Positions 21,914 through 34,700 are shown, numbered from the stretch's first letter. The stretch is 64,000 bases of DNA from Lithospermum erythrorhizon (GCA_019722365.1 JADFUC010001889.1:372001-436000); one strand, 5' to 3'. Notes: generated by a model not told the origin, from the sequence alone. Numbers and translations: made by a program.

Positions 21914-24714
21914 ATGGGGACATCAACCAACGAATTCTCAGTAGTTGTCCTAGCATCAGATTTGGGTGTTGATGCTCGTCCTTTTCTTACAGCCTCGGAT
22001 CAAGAAAACTGGCATGATTGTCCCACTTCTGATGCAGACTTTTCGGATCTTGAAACTCTTCAGTTCTTTAGGCTTCAAAGGGGTTCTGATAAATCTGGGA
22101 ATCGAATTTTTCGTGTTGTTGGGAAATACTTTCCTGGTTGCTTTTTTATACTCTTGGTTTTTTTTTGTGGTGTTTTTATGTTGTTTTAATTGTTGTTGAT
22201 TGACTTTATGAGCTGAAATGTTAGTATATTGATCAATATATTGAAAATATATTGTTGGTTTTTTTGTACTCTGGGTTTTTTTGGTGGTGTAGAGTGTCTG
22301 AATTCATTGGTTTGCTATTGATTCGAAAATTATGAGCTGAAATATTACTAATTAATATGCCAGATAGTACATGGAACTTATGAAATTTATTATGTAAATT
22401 ACTATTTTGTCCTTAAATTAAAATGTGATAATCTTTAGTTAGTAAAGGTATTAAATGGAAGAAAACATCGAGCCGGGAATAACCATTATCACTATTTTTC
22501 TTTATATATATATAGTATAGATGATGGTCTATTTGAGTATAAACTTTGAAGCTTGATAATATTGGGTTTTCCTGGTTGGTTTTTTATACTATTTTTTTTT
22601 TGTGTTATATGATGTATTTATGTTGTTTGGATTCATTGGTTTGCTATTGATTGAATTTATGAGCTGAAATGTTAGTATATTGACCAATATATTGAAAATA
22701 TGTAATTGATTTTGGCAATTTAGAATATTGATTGTGATGGTCTGTTTGAGTGTAAAGTTTGAAGCTTGAAAATATTGGATGCATTATGATGGTCTGCTTA
22801 AATCTGGGAATCACATATTTCTTGTTGTTGGGAAATATTTTCCTGGTGGCTTTTTTATACTCTTGGTTTTTTATTTAGTGGCGGTGTATGGTGTTTTTTT
22901 TATGTTGTTTGGATCATTGGTTTCCTATTGATTGAATTTATGAGCTGAGATATTAGTATGTTGATCAATATATTGAAGATACATGTTTAATTTTGGTAAT
23001 TTAAAAACTTCAATGAGATTTGTGATGGATTATGGTGGTGTACTTTGATGGTTGAGTTGAAAGTTTGAACCTTTTAAAATCTGAGATGCATTACTAGTCT
23101 GTTTGAACTCTTGGAAGTATAAAATTTGAAGCTTGAAAATAATTTAGGCATTGTTGGTTATTTCTTTCTTTGATTTTCGATTAGTTTTCAGGGCCTGTCT
23201 TGAAGACTCCTTAAAAATAGATGATCCGAGGACTTAGGGGCGATTGTAGGCTCGTCGGTTATGTAATATAGTCAATAAGCTCTGCACTAAAATTGTCAAT
23301 ACCAGGCTGCAATATTCGGAAACAGCTCCTTTGTATCATTAGTTTTACTCTTCTTAATACACATTTAACAGTGATCAGTGGTGTAGTGAAACTATGGGGT
23401 TCAACTTTGAATTTTTCTTTTTTTCACTCAGAATATGCTGTTGGCAAGACTCACATACACTCGGTTTGTAGTAATACATCTGAGGTTTCCGTCCTGTGAT
23501 GGTTGACCCGTGAATACATATTCAAGTAACTTGGAGTAAATAGTTTGAAGGAATTTTTTGTTGTGTATAAAGCATACAACATTTACTCCTTCCAATTACA
23601 TCCTATAGGTAAATAGCATTGATTTCTCATTTATCAGAGAAACAAAAGAAATATTAACAATAGGTTGGAGCAAGATTCTAGAGCGGTTAGTTTAAATGTT
23701 CGGGTGGGTTCATGGCCTTATTTTAACTAGTTTTAGAGATCTAATCCCACATGAGAATCTCCAGTTGAGATTTTAACTAGTGTTCTTTTTTTTTTCTTTA
23801 AAAACCCCACCCACCGCCCCCTTACTATGAGAATCGAACCCAGCACCTCTAAGTCACTGGAAGGCCTCCTAACCACTAGGCTATTCGATGTTCTCTCTAA
23901 TGTTCTTTGATTTGTTTGTGAATCTAATAATTTGTGATCCAATACCTGTTTTTTCATGTACAATAGGTATTCTTATTTATTTATATATGCATAATTTTTT
24001 GTATAACATATCATCATAGTTCTTTAAAATTTACTTCGATTGTTTATTTGAATTTTTTTTCTTCTAAATCTTAATGCATATGATGTACAGCCCAAGTCAT
24101 AAGTGCAGAGCGGCTGAAGAATTATATCTTCCACAAAATTATCAATGAGGCGCCAGAAGGGCCATTCTGCATTGTTTACTTCCACAGCACTGTCCAAAAG
24201 GAAGACAACTCTCCAGGAATGACTATTTTGCGGTGGATATACGAAGAGCTTCCCTCTGACTATAAAGATAGGCTCCAGGTTGTCTACTTTGTACATCCTG
24301 GACTTCGTTCAAGAATAGCTATAGCTACACTCGGCAGGTTCTTCTTAAGTGGAGGGTGAGTAATGTTTGGTCTTTGTTAATGAAACCTATATGCCTATAT
24401 ATATGATAGATTTCATTTGCAGAAAGGAAAGTTATTATTGGATTCCTGGTGTGACTTTTCATAATCTCTCTTGTTGATGCAGCTTGTATTGGAAAATCAA
24501 ATATGTGAGCCGCCTCCAGTACCTTTGGGAGGATATAAAGAAAGGAGACATTGATATACCGGAATTTGTTCAAAATCACGATGATGTCCTCGAGCACAGG
24601 CCACTTACAGATTATGGAATAGAACCCGATCCACTTCACCTCACAGATCCTTCAACAGCTCACTCGTTTGGCAAGTACGAGACAGGGTGGTCATCGAGAG
24701 AGTACATGTCATAG
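21914..24714 (+). CDS. Sec14/CRAL-TRIO-like domain protein
   Basis: Three exons join in frame to 239 residues: 21914-22136, 24091-24355 and 24483-24714. The start MGTSTNEFSVVVLASDLG was preferred over an upstream in-frame ATG at 21797, because plant relatives start close to this motif. The protein reads DKSGNRIFRVVGKYFP, then GPFCIVYFHSTVQKEDNSPG, ILRWIYEELPSDYKDRLQVV and YFVHPGLRSR. It ends with a conserved tail containing PLTDYGIEPDPLHLTD. This is the plant family annotated as SEC14 cytosolic factor or phosphoglyceride-transfer-like (CRAL-TRIO-2/GDAP2-type lipid-binding fold). It is soluble, with no membrane segment. The exact ligand and role are unknown. It is convergent with the SDP1 gene; about 730 bases separate the two stop codons. 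Confidence 0.88.
22070..23010 (+). repeat. Decayed repeats of the exon 1/intron 1 junction inside intron 1
   Basis: The junction region and following intron occur three times, near 22085-22370, 22560-22740 and 22797-23010. Shared landmarks are TTTCCTGGT, TTTTTATACT, a T-rich tract, TTTATGTTGTTT, TTGGTTTGCTATTGATT, ATGAGCTGAAATGTTAGTA and CAATATATTGAAAAT. The third copy still encodes KSGNHIFLVVGKYFPG, two differences from the real exon end. The second copy keeps only the CCTGGT junction. Confidence 0.75.
23765..23905 (-). mobile_element. tRNA-derived SINE (candidate 2), minus strand
   Basis: On the minus strand box A reads TAGCCTAGTGGTTAGG (about 23883 downward) and box B GGTTCGATTCT (23840-23830), which matches GGTTCGANTCC at 10 of 11. 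A G-rich stretch follows, then a T/A-rich tail. This is the clearest polymerase III promoter pair in the window. It lies inside intron 1 of the Sec14-like gene. Confidence 0.7.
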
Positions 24715-25200
24715 ACGGCTCTACCAAGAGATGACTTTGTATAGAAGAACTTGTAGTTATGTCTTATTGTAACATTATCTTTGATGTTTCATGATTTCAC
24801 ATTCTCTTGTTACTCTGGGTAATGAATGATCTTGTACAAATTATTGAGGGTTTAGGAAGTAATGTTTATGTTACCAAAAAATTTCATTTATAATGTCATT
24901 ATAAACTAAGATAACCAAGCAACCAAACCTAGCTTGATAAGCATATAAATGCAAGAATCAAGCTTGAACAAAAACAATCAATATTGTTTATTTTCCATAG
25001 ATGAATGGAAGTTTAGATTTCTTTTTGTTGAAATGCAATAATGACTAGGTAGATGGATATCTCTATTGGATCATCGAACATGTTGGAACTTAATAGATAT
25101 TATCTTCCAACTTGGCCTCTGAAGCAGTGGAGCTAATGCATCTACATTGAGGGGATCTGAAACCAAGAGGATTCCAAAATGTTTCCTGATTAATTTCTCG

Positions 25201-25279
25201 AGCTCGAGCTCGGTTTGAGCTCCAAAGTGGCCAAACCATTCAAGCTCGAGCTCGGTTTGAGCTCCAAAGTGGCCAAACC
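25201..25279. repeat. Perfect 37-bp direct repeat
   Basis: A 37-base sequence beginning AGCTCGAGCTCGG and ending GTGGCCAAACC occurs at 25201-25237 and again at 25243-25279 without a mismatch. The motif (GAGCTCGAGCTC) is common in ends of plant hAT-like elements. It lies between the convergent Sec14-like and SDP1 genes, about 160 bases beyond the SDP1 stop, so it may fall in the SDP1 3' UTR. Confidence 0.85.
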
Positions 25280-25442
25280 TAGCTATTTAGTGAACGAGCT
25301 AGGTAGGTGTTCCCTTGCAAGTTACAAAGACATGATACATTTCTAGCACAGTTGTATGCATATAGAGTGATCTGTTGGATAATTTGGCTATTTTATGAAA
25401 ATAGCAAATGCAATACTTATTTACAAATTGTTTGCCTCTGTG

Positions 25443-28400
25443 TCACCTCTTATGATCATCACTACCATCTCCTGTGATAGAAGAATGAATTTTAGGGTCA
25501 CTATCAGAATCTGCTTCATCTTCATGATTTATTGCATCTTCATTGCCACCATCGTCTGAAACAGAGCTAGTGTCTACATCTTTCTCTGGGCAGTCGAGTT
25601 GCACGCATTCAACAACTGAATCTTGCTGAGAGCTATTGTGTTCTGAATCTAGACTCCTGTTTGATGGGGTCAAATCATCCTTCTTCACCACATTGAACAC
25701 GATTCCGTTACCAAGCCTTCCAGCTTGCAGAAGGTCACCTTCACCCACCATGATGCTAGAGTTGCTGAAAGGCACTCTCATATTGTAATCTCTTTGATCA
25801 TATTCTGTATCAGGAGTCCTGTCAGGTGTTGTGACCCTTGATGATCCTTGATTGAATGGGTCTCTGCCTACTGGAGGGATTATTATATTGGAAGGACGAG
25901 CCAACATATTCCTGTTTAACCTGGAATCTGCATCCAAGCTCTGGATCAAATCTATAAACTTATCAGCTGAAGTTGTCCTCATCAAGGGGCCACCGGATCT
26001 GGTCCACGAATTGACATCTATACTTTCAGACTCACTATCACTGCCATCGTGTGCAATAGACCTGTGAGTTCTCCAGTTCCTCGGAGCGTGACCTTGCTGA
26101 ATTGAAGAAACCTCTGCAAGGTGATCCTCTTCAAGGGAGCCGGTTGAGTTTTCCCGTGCAAGGACGTTCCAAGAGGGAATTCTCCTAGAAGCATTAAACC
26201 TGGAGGATGGCAAGCCGTGAGAAGCAGCAGCAGCTCTTTCAGCACTTCTTTTTAGTCTCCGCATGTGATTAAGTATTGCTACACACTCATCAAGTGCAAG
26301 CTCTATCCCGCAGTTTGCTTTAATTGCTGAGAGCTTTTCCCATGTACACCTCCTTCCTTGGTTTGCTGCTTTCTGAATCTCCACGTGTGAAGGATTCTGA
26401 ATGATCTTTGAGTACTGAACGAAAGTAAAATGGGAGAGATTTAGACATTTCATCTTGAGCTAAGTACACTTGTGGATTTATGTCAAAATTTAAACAATTC
26501 ATGTACACTCTATACTCATTTTCTAGTGGAGATAAATAATGACATGAGCAAACCTGAGCTAGTGTTGCAGGCATTACTACTGTCACATCACCTTCCCAGT
26601 CTTGAGCAAACAGTTTTGCCATTCCTCTCAACGGGAGACCAAGTTCAAGGATCTGGTTGCACCTGTGTTTTACCTCCATCTCAACTAGGTGAGCCAGCTG
26701 CATGAATGAGTTTAACATGATTAGTCATCCTTTCAAATAGTCCCGGTTAGACAACAATGATAGAAACAGAGGGATCAAGTAACTATATTAAGCAAATATG
26801 TACTATAAATCAAGATCTATCAGTTTTAAGGACTAAATCAATAGTCTCAAGTTTTTATCTTACGATCACATAGGGAGAGAAATAATGAAAATATGTCCAT
26901 GCTTCACCAACGAAGATCCCAAAACACAATTTGAACTCACTTAGACTTGCTTTCATCAATTTCATCATCACTATTTCTTTCTTACAGAAAGGAAAGTATA
27001 AATACTTAAGTCTCCTCCACAAAATTAGCAGACCACATATACAGACAAAAAACCCATTATACAAATTTTCTTGACCAGCAAATGCAAAAATAAATTTCTG
27101 AAAAGATCATCCTTTATCAACTAGCAGCCCCTCAAAAAGAAATGAAGACAATAACTTGTCAACTTATAGGAAAGCAGTACATGATGTAGCAGATGGTGAA
27201 AGATATCAGAGATAGAAAACGAATTCTAGAAATTAATTTACCTTCGCAGCAAAGTTGCCTCCATACTGTCTCACAAATTCCTTTATCCTCAGAAGGGGTG
27301 CAATGTGTGGATTAGCCTGACTTACAATAAAGTGATTCACATTGAAAAGCTCCTTCAACTGCATCATAGGCAAATCAATCTCCAAGCTTCCATCCCTCCA
27401 ACGGCGGACAGATGATGAAGTGGAAGACTCATCAGGATCCAGGTGAAATGGTGGATGGTAAGGAACAATTTCTCCACTTCTGTCCTTTGCCATCAGTTCT
27501 TGAGCTTCAAATAGACCCGGGAAGGCACAAGATGCGGTGACAGCACTCCATATTACAACATGAGGAGAAGTCAAGTAGTTCAAGCATCTAGGAGGTTCAT
27601 GCTTTCTAGGCGAGCATACTGTAATCCCTAGAATGCGACCAGTCATGTCATAAGCTTCTTGAAAAGTGAGATTATTTGTAAGATGCCGTAACAACACCTG
27701 TAACTGCCTGATCTCATGAACTGCTCCAAAAGTCATGACTCTCCTGAACACTGAAAATATTCCACCCATCTGATCAAAAAACTGTAATGAATGCCAAGAA
27801 TCTTCAAAAAAGCTTTGGAGCTCAGGCCAAGACCTAGTAGCAACGACAGAACACATGATTGATCCTACACTGGATCCAGCAATGATTCGTGGCAAAAGCT
27901 TGTGCTCAACCAAAGTTTTCACCACACCAATGTGAAAAGCTCCAAGGGAGGCACCTCCACTTAGAAGTAAAGCTGTTCTACCAAATGCATGTCGAGTCTC
28001 GTGCATAAAAGAAAGCTTTTCCTCCAACAGAAGTTCCTCTGAGTCAGAATCACACACCATTTTCAATTGGGTAGAAACTTCATCAATATATTCCTTTATG
28101 AGCTTTGGCACTTGAAGCTTGTACTTATGAAGCTCAGGGTTGCACATATTACCAAGATTCCTAACAAGATCGGCTCGCATGAAAAACATGACATCTCTAA
28201 GACAACCCTCTTGTCGTCTATGACGAAGCTCTTGTAGCTTGTTGCGTACAAGTTCTACATCATAAAGCTCTGCCTCATTCATTTTTGGCGTCTCCTTATC
28301 CAACATCTTAGCAGCATGTGCCCATTCCTCATAAGTCACAGCAGTTCTCATCATATTCCTCCAAAACTTTCTCCTATACGCCATCTCCGCTTTGACCTTA

Positions 28401-28675
28401 ACATTAGTATAGCGTTTCAACAAGAACGCAATCATGGTCACCATCACCAATATCCCTTGTGGATTCCGGGGATGGAACCAAGAAATTATCGGTGTCACAT
28501 AGTAACCAAAACAACTCCTCAACTTTACTACATAATACAACAATACGCGAAAAATATGATGCCTCAAATGCCCCATCGACTTACACAATAAAACCCTGAA
28601 AGCAATCGTTCGTCCCACAATACTCGATGGTCCAATTGAGAAAGGATCGACACTAGCCTCATTGGTAATATCCAT
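25443..28675 (-). CDS. SDP1: SDP1 triacylglycerol lipase (patatin-like)
   Basis: Three exons on the minus strand (28675-27242, 26697-26554, 26414-25443) join in frame to 849 residues. The start [18 protein letters not shown] matches the family N-terminus; the ATG ten codons upstream is less likely. A hydrophobic segment near residues 74-88 precedes the patatin domain. That domain has the oxyanion motif GGASLG (240-245), nucleophile GSSVG (Ser269) and the dyad aspartate in RDGSLE (Asp428). Downstream are [18 protein letters not shown] and [16 protein letters not shown], then a long low-complexity acidic tail. In Arabidopsis SDP1 starts storage-oil breakdown on oil bodies during seedling growth. 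All catalytic residues are present and the length is near the usual 825. Exon 1 is unusually long and contains the full catalytic centre. Confidence 0.95.
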
Positions 28676-29040
28676 GAGTAGTAAAAAATGGGAATTTGTT
28701 CTCACAAACTAAAGCTCACAAGGACTACTTTCTATAAATGGCCTAATATTTATATGACAACAAATATAAGGAATCACACTATATGATGCATAAAAAAACA
28801 ATATCTATGATCTTCAGCAATTCAAAGAAAGTAATTATGCCCAAAGTATAGCTCAAATTTGATAGTGAAGTTGATAGGTCAGCAAAAGGGTATCTTTGAA
28901 TTAGCTTATTATGAAGAATAAATAATTATACATAAACTCCTACCAATTATCCAAGAATTTTGAGGAAATTTTAGCTAAGAACAGCAAAACTTACAGAGCA
29001 GAGCACCAGCTTGAAAACAACAACTGAAAGGATCCACAAA

Positions 29041-29462
29041 TAACTAAACTTTTCAACAATTAAACCCCAAAAAAGTCAAGATTTTATGGGAAATTGAAGG
29101 GAAAAAGTGAAAAATTAGCAATTTAAGATTGAATTTTGGAACTTATCTAATCTATACCAAAAAGGGTCCTGAAAGAACTAAACTTTTCAACCATTAAAAC
29201 CCAAAAAACCAAGTTTTTCTGGGAAATGAAAGTAATAAAAAAGGGGACAAACTTTGCAATTCAAGATTGAATTTTGAAACTTATCTAAACTATACCAAAA
29301 AGGGTCCACAAAGAACTGAACTTTTCAACAATTAAACCCCAAAAAACCAAGATTTTATGGGCAATGAAAGGAGGAAACTCAAACTGAAAATGGTCAAAAG
29401 TTGCACATTCAAGATTGAATATTTCTAACACTTATCTAATGTATACCAAAAAGGGTTCTCAA
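29041..29462 (-). repeat. Three tandem ~137-bp units upstream of SDP1
   Basis: Units begin near 29041, 29176 and 29314. Each contains AACTAAACTTTTCAACA-like sequence, ACCCCAAAAAACCAAG, TTTATGGG, CAAGATTGAATTTT, ACTTATCTAA and TATACCAAAAAGGGT in the same order. The array lies about 370-790 bases upstream of the SDP1 start codon, in the promoter or a 5' UTR intron. Confidence 0.85.
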
Positions 29463-30824
29463 ATCTAGAAGTTGAGTTACTAAATTGGTCTAAATGGTTG
29501 CTTATAAATGCCACCAAGTTTGAATCTGTAATAAACTAATAATGAAAACTTGAAGTAGTACAAGATGATAACATAGGGAATGGACTAAAAAGGAAATGGA
29601 TAATATGGCATTGGGAATAGCAAAAAGTCCCAAGTAGTGGTCTCATGGATCCAGATCAGATAAAAGGATATCGCACAATCTTGGTGGATTAAGAATGACT
29701 TTATGAAACTTGATTTTATTTTAATAAATTTTTAATCGATTTTTATTATCACAGACTTTATCCCAGTGTGGTTTATATTATTAGCATAGTTTATAAATTA
29801 AATATATCGTTAAAGTTAGAATGCAATATAGGATCCTCCGTTACAAAATAAACGATATGGTCCTCAAACGGTTACCAGTTGACATACCATATGATTCACC
29901 TATTGGATATGGATTTACTTTTGTAGTTTTCTCACTATATTAATGTGCAAAAATAATTGGATTTCAAAATGGTATTCAAATGTGACATTTGCATTCCATT
30001 ATAGATGAATGAGATTTTTTTACCCTCATTGTATGATAGTTGTAGAATAACTAGAGTACTAGACCACTTTCAAACAGATCAATATTTTATATTAACAATT
30101 AATATTTGCAGTGACATTTTAATAATGTTATTACATTTTATTTATTGATTATAGCATTTCACATTTGTTGTAAGGTACTTTTATTTATTTTAATACTAAA
30201 AGTGAAGTGTCATTATTATTTGTTAGGAGTATAAAATTAGTAACCTTTAAGGAGGTGTGTCACTCTCCTTTAATGGATCAAGCAAATTTGGAGCTAGATC
30301 GTAGAAGTTGCAGCTAGTGAGGTAGAGATGGAAAGAGTTGGTAGAAGATAATGATTTAAAAAGTTGTTTGAATACTTTTTTAATTTTGCGGAATGAAAGA
30401 AAAATCACGATGAAACATATTTAACGATACTTACGATTCTACTGCCATTATTCACAAGTTTTTAAAGGGAATCATTTAGAACCCGAATGGAGTGAATGAA
30501 TAGTTTCATGGCTAATTTGCCATTTACTTTATCTTATCATTTTATTTTTAATCTGCTTGAGGTTTCGGAGTTTTTTATGCATCTTTGCTTAAGCATCTTT
30601 CTTTGCTGTACATGCTTTGTACACAAGTTATTTTCTTGTCTCAAATGTCCTCTGAACCCAATTTTACATATTTAACAATATATAAATTCATTAAAAATAT
30701 GAATACCTATTTTGTCCTTAATTACAACTTACTTAAATATTACATTTGAAAATAGGAATAAATTTTTGAATACTTTAATATATGAGGATATTTTATAATA
30801 AATAAAAATAAAATAATTAAAAAT

Positions 30825-30985
30825 GAACGCCCCGCGGCCTCCACCCCTACTCCCGGCCCGAAATCAACTCCGACTCGCCCCAGCTACCAACCCGCTTTCG
30901 CTAAAATCGCGACCGCCACACTTCGCCCCTGCCTGACGCCTCAATCTTTGCACCTCGAACATCAGCAGCCCACCCGCCCCAAGAA
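30825..30985. other. GC-rich island
   Basis: About 160 bases beginning AACGCCCCGCGGCCTCC are strongly C-rich and CpG-rich inside very AT-rich DNA. No ORF resembles a known protein. It may be part of a transposon or an unmethylated or captured fragment. Confidence 0.5.
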
Positions 30986-31731
30986 ATCAGAAAATGAAGG
31001 GGTCTTTAGCGTTATCTCTCTAATTTTGTTTAACTACATACAAATACATTACTACTATAATGCTATTGGCCATTTAAAGGAACCTGAGGCAAATTTGATA
31101 TATGCATGGTAGGTGAGTTGTCATTTTCAGTAGCTTCCTCCTTTCCATTGGGTTATGCAGGAAGAAATCAAGAAGACGAGGGAGTGGTGGAGGAGGCACG
31201 ATAGGGAGGGTTATTACAGGACAATTTGTGGTGGTTGTAGAGGTGGGGTGTGTCCTAGAAGATGTGGGTAGTGGTAGGGGTTTCTTTTAATTTTATTTTA
31301 TTTTATAGTATTAATATTTCAAAATGTACTTTATTTTCAAGTGTAAATATTTAAGGAAGTTTTGATTAAGGGGCAAAATAAACTATTTCATATTTTAATG
31401 AACATATATTGATACTATATAACAAAATTGATTCATGAACATTTGAGAGCCAGAAAAATAGTTTGAGAACTTAAAGACAAACAAAAAGAATATAACAGAC
31501 CAAAGAAAACTGACGAAAAACTGAAAGCAGGCTGGAGTAATAAGCGACAAGAACCTAGTTTGATGCGGATTCACCACAAAGCAAACGTGCAAAAAGGAGG
31601 AAGTTTGATTCACGCTTAAAAGCAATTTGTACAGTATAATTTAATTGGTATTACGTCGGTTGAAGTCTGCCCGTGGCATTACAAAGATAAAAGATATGGT
31701 CCTCATTTTTATTTTAGCGCCCAACAGTTGA

Positions 31732-31756
31732 TTTCCCGCCTTGTTAATATATAAAT
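31732..31756 (+). promoter_or_regulatory. E2F site and TATA box of the GNAT-BRCT gene
   Basis: TTTCCCGC (31732-31739) matches the E2F/DP consensus TTTSSCGC exactly. It is followed by a TATATAAAT box at about 31748, with the ATG at 31799. E2F sites this close to the start are typical of plant DNA replication and repair genes expressed at G1/S. A second GC-rich motif, TTTAGCGCCC, lies at about 31713-31722. Confidence 0.7.
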
Positions 31757-31798
31757 TCATACTCCTCTCTCTTAATCAATTTTCTTAATCTGAATAAA

Positions 31799-34700
31799 AT
31801 GGGTCCAAGAAAGATCTCTTCACCTCCAATTCTAATAGGTAAACCACAAAGATTTACTACCCATCTTTCATAAATATTGTCCAGTTTATATTACAGTTAT
31901 CGAAATTAATAAACTTTGTAACATTAATTTATACAAGTAACTTTAACTTGAATTGAAATTATCGTGCTAATAGTAAAATATGTTGAAATTTTTCTGAGAA
32001 TGCTCGCCGTCTTAAAAGATTGTCGTATTTTGAGCTTTTTTATTTTTATAGTTGAGCTTTGTGTAGATTTTTTGAGTTTATAATATTTGGTAGAAAATAT
32101 ATGTTGGAAATAAAATTTATTATTTTATTGATATATTTTTTCGCTAAAATAATATAAAACATAAGCAAAAATAGCGATCGACAAGGCACGGAGTAGTATT
32201 ATATAAGAAGTATAAATATATTTGAGTTTATAATTTAAGAAGTGACCAACAAAACCAAAACTATAAATTACTTTTGAAATGAATTATTTCAAGAATTGTA
32301 ATTTTCTGATATTTTTGCAGGAAATTGTGAGGTAATAATTGAAGCTAAGAACTTTAGCTCTGATTTGAACCAAAACAGCCTCCAGATTTCCCTTAACAGA
32401 AACAACAATATCAAAATTTCAGTTAATTTTGATGGTGTTATTTTTATATTTTATTTTTTATGAATATGTTTTTATTTATACTCCCTCAATTTTAGAAATA
32501 TTGTATAGTTTTCAATTTTAGTAGTTGATTATGAAGATTTTGGAATCAAATAAATTTGTGTATGTTATATGATATTGGTAAAAAATATATATATAAAAAT
32601 ATAGTATTTTTAATTTTCTTGACTACTAACATGATAATTTTGATTCGATTCATATTAATGATATATGTGTCAATTTAGACACCAAAGTTGGGTAAAATTT
32701 GACAATTGGAAATAAGACTAGGCTATGTTTTTGGGATGTAGATAGTATTTTGATATAACTTATGGCTAATTTTCAGTTCACTTTGTCAGTTATTCAGGAG
32801 CAACAAGATGATTGCGTCGATGGGCATAAATCGAATGGTGAAAATTATGCTTTTTTGCTGTTAAATTACTATTACTATTTGTTGATGTTCAACTCAATGA
32901 AAACCGATAAAAATTTGTGTGTTAGGTATTTCTCATTTTGTGGGTATTTCTCATTTTGTGCTTGTTAACCCGAGAGATTCAGATGATGAAACAAAAGCTC
33001 TCATTCAGGTGAATAGTTGGCCCTTATAAATGCCCACATTTTCTTTTCCATTACAGTTTTGAAACATTGTAGTGGTGCTGGTTTCACTTTAAGAAGTATG
33101 TCACTTTCATGGGGTTATGTTAGGGAAAGCTGGATGATTCATTTTATAGAAGACGATTAGTCACTGTTTGAAGTAGTTGCTTAAATATTGCAATTGAAAC
33201 AAATTGGTTTCAAGATGCTGCATTGTCCTTGTTATTTGTTTCAATAGGAAGTAATATTTAGACATTTGGGATCTCAAACTTGGTTGTGAAATTATTCAAG
33301 CTCCTACATGGTTTATTGAGCTAAACTAGACAAGTTTCGCTATTTAATTGCTTGCACTTGTGACTTAGAGCTGTTTGAGAGGCAAGCTTGAACTGAGTGT
33401 CGGCTGAGCTAGCTTTTACTTGAGCCATCTTGGCCAAGTTTGTTCTTTATCAAGCTTACCTGAGCTTGGTATGTGGCCCGGCTGAGCCAAGTTCATTGCT
33501 GGTGATCATGAGCTAAACAACTTTGTTGATGCTTGATGCATGAAGACATCATCTAAGTTTTTCTAGACAGTTTAGTTTTAGGCTTGTGCATTACCCGAAT
33601 TCCGACTGAAGAGGAATGAGTAAATTTTGGTATTATGTTAAGAATAAATTTTAAGAGAAAGGCCTCTCCATAACAAGCTGGTCCTATATACCTCTTACTT
33701 GAGATTATTAATTTCTCCAGATCATTTTTACTCTTCCATTATATCAAATATACTTTGATATACCTCTGTATTTTTCTCTAGATTATTTCGTGTTCCATGT
33801 CTTGAAATAGACACATAAAATCATATGTTGCGCTATTAATGGTCAGTTGGTCATATAATACTTTGTTATGTTTCTTTTGAGGCCAGCTACTATAGTTAAA
33901 ATCCATACTTCTGCAAGTAATAAATTGTTTGCCCTTGTTTTTCATGCCTAAAGTCTTATCTGATTATACTAGTGCAGAAAATTTTAGACATGTATAAAGA
34001 AGAATTACCAGCAATGAATTATGCTGCTAATACTGGAAAGCAAACAAAGTTCCTTGAAAAATGTGTTTCAAATGGGTAAGTATAGATCATCTCCTACAAC
34101 ATCAGGTTTCAGATCCTCCATATTTTGAACTCATTGTCCATTGAACTTGTAAATACATGAAGATTTGATGTCAATAAATTTAACTACAACTCTGTTTTTA
34201 TCTTTCTTCTACATAATGATTTTTTGTAGGCTCAACAAATATTATTTTTTGTGACATTTTCAGGAAATACTGTACACTACTTATGAAATCTGAGGACAGA
34301 CAATGTCAAGAAGTATGTTTTCTGTAGCGACATCTTCATTTATCTTATCTTTTTTATGCTGTTGACTTCTACATTGGAACTACTTCAAAAATTTAGCCTT
34401 ATCTTAATTTCGTTAATTTTGACTTCTTAAAATGTGCTAATGTGAGATAATCACTGTTGTTGTGCGGATTGGCTTTAAATTCTCAGGTTGTTGGTGCTAT
34501 GACCTATCAAATAATTCCTTCCGACACACAGCATGCAGAGATTCCCCTAGCTGCAGTGAATTCTATCAACCAGAGAAAGGTTGTGGGCTTGTTCTTCATA
34601 ATCAATTTATCCCCTCATAATGTTTCATAGGAATCTTGTCTGTTTCATAGGAATCTTGTCTGTTTAAGTGGTGCTTCTGGCACAGGAATGATCAGTTCTA

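Larger units (their letters stand above)
28676..31730. other. Divergent intergenic region between SDP1 and the GNAT-BRCT gene
   Basis: The region holds the SDP1 promoter and leader with a three-fold tandem repeat (listed separately), AT-rich spacer, and a GC-rich island at about 30825-30985. Open frames here are short and do not resemble proteins. Confidence 0.5.

Noticed and set aside
23820..23900. Possible functional tRNA gene
   Set aside because: The boxes fit, but no cloverleaf acceptor stem pairs and a G-rich body follows, so a SINE is a better call.
28316..28591. 91-codon plus-strand ORF
   Set aside because: It is antisense to SDP1 exon 1.
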